A stretch of 21,443 nucleotides of DNA from Folioceros fuciformis (taxonomy: Eukaryota > Anthocerotophyta > Anthocerotopsida > Anthocerotales), in NCBI GenBank assembly GCA_049999805.1, contig JBNGIO010005931.1, positions 40,831 to 62,273 on the forward strand, given 5' to 3'. Each line of letters opens with the position of its first letter. Position 1 is the first letter of the stretch. Of this stretch, positions 21,056 to 21,443 are shown one piece after another. Made by a program: the position numbers and the translations under genes. Below the pieces are notes generated by a model. That model was given only the letters and a program-made list of their open reading frames with translations. It was not told the origin of the DNA and made no database searches.

Positions 21056-21348
21056 TGTTGAGTTATCGAGCTCTATATGAGCTAAACTCATGTGGTGTTA
21101 GTTATCCCAGTTGGGTTCATACTAGACTAGTTCTAGTTATTAGTGAACTTAGGATAATGTAGATTATCCCATATTGAACCTGGAAGTTGTGTAGCCCTAA
21201 ATGTACTACTTAAATGGAGACCTCGGACCTCCATAGTAAGACAGTGGTGATGTGTATTGTTTTCATGGTTGTGATCACCAATACCACCCTCTCTTCTCTC
21301 CTCTCCTCTCCTACACTTGCACGTAGACTGGAGTCGATCCTATTGACA
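21056..21348 (+). repeat. Copia LTR copy D, 5' LTR of a plus-strand element
   Basis: A complete 293-bp LTR from TGTTGAGTTATCGAG to TCCTATTGACA, with TG...CA ends and followed directly by a PBS. It belongs to the same family as copies A, B and C. The preceding bases ACAAC (21051-21055) should recur after the 3' LTR outside the window as the target-site duplication. A TATATGA word lies at 21074-21080. Confidence 0.95.
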
Positions 21349-21360
21349 TGGTATCAGAGC
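21349..21360 (+). promoter_or_regulatory. Primer-binding site for initiator tRNA-Met
   Basis: TGGTATCAGAGC directly follows the LTR end. It is the standard plant copia PBS, complementary to the 3' end of initiator methionine tRNA, where minus-strand DNA synthesis starts. It fixes the element's orientation and the LTR end. Confidence 0.96.
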
Positions 21361-21443
21361 CCGGTGCAGGCGGTGCAAGATCGGCGTAGGAGGTGCTGCA
21401 AGAGGCAGCAAGAGTGCACACCAGAAGCTAGAGCAGCTACGAG
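21361..21443 (+). mobile_element. Leader of the copia element that continues off the window
   Basis: These 83 bases match, in reverse complement, about 11110-11190 of the minus-strand element (shared words GATCGGC(G/A)TAGGAGGTGCT and AGAGTGCACACCAG(A/G)AGCT). Only one copy of the 36-bp minisatellite core is present. Gag should begin roughly 0.7-0.8 kb further on if this copy resembles its sister. Confidence 0.9.

Noticed and set aside
21349-21360. tRNA-like sequence at the LTR end
   Set aside because: It is the 12-base tRNA-Met primer-binding site, not a tRNA gene.

Overview
The window reads as nuclear DNA of a land plant from a draft assembly (one 100-N gap at 4610-4709). The plant call rests on Ty1/copia elements primed by initiator tRNA-Met (PBS TGGTATCAGAGC), a CACTA/En-Spm (Tnp2-type) transposase, GT-AG introns, and a fragment of the plant form of the mRNA 3'-processing factor CFIm25. 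I cannot name the species; the visible introns are short (69 to about 260 bp).

Layout. 1-4609: old, gene-free or relic sequence, with a decayed reading frame over about 870-3863 (perhaps a non-LTR retrotransposon ORF1) and small tandem repeats. 4610-4709: gap. 5084-6184: a scrambled copia junction, in which an integrase fragment runs straight into an LTR (5472-5762), followed by a gag/protease scrap of another copia family on the other strand. 6185-11711: a near-full-length copia element on the minus strand (LTR, gag, protease, integrase, RT, RNase H, polypurine tract, LTR), killed by stops, a few frameshifts and loss of its primer-binding site, with a 36-bp minisatellite in its leader. 11712-12079: a gag-like relic. 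12468-13073: a short plus-strand gene resembling an uncharacterised plant nuclear protein. 13187-14001: exons 1-4 of CFIm25 on the minus strand, cut off before the later exons. 14243-17274: a CACTA transposase with DUF4218-like and DUF4216-like parts. 17275-18328: a spacer with direct and tandem repeats. 18329-20054: a second gene region, possibly the CACTA partner protein, with a clean 69-bp intron in its acidic 3' part. 20418-21055: the C-terminal, restriction-endonuclease-like part of another retroelement protein on the minus strand, interrupted at 21056 by a fresh copia LTR (21056-21348) whose PBS and leader run off the window.

Two signals stand out. First, most in-frame stops in otherwise well-kept reading frames are TAG where glutamine (CAG) is expected; this occurs in the copia element, the CACTA region and both host-like genes. 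The likeliest cause is deamination of methylated cytosine at CHG sites, with a UAG=Gln reading as the alternative to exclude. Second, two host-like gene pieces lie between retrotransposon debris and a CACTA transposase, which is the layout expected of transposon gene capture.
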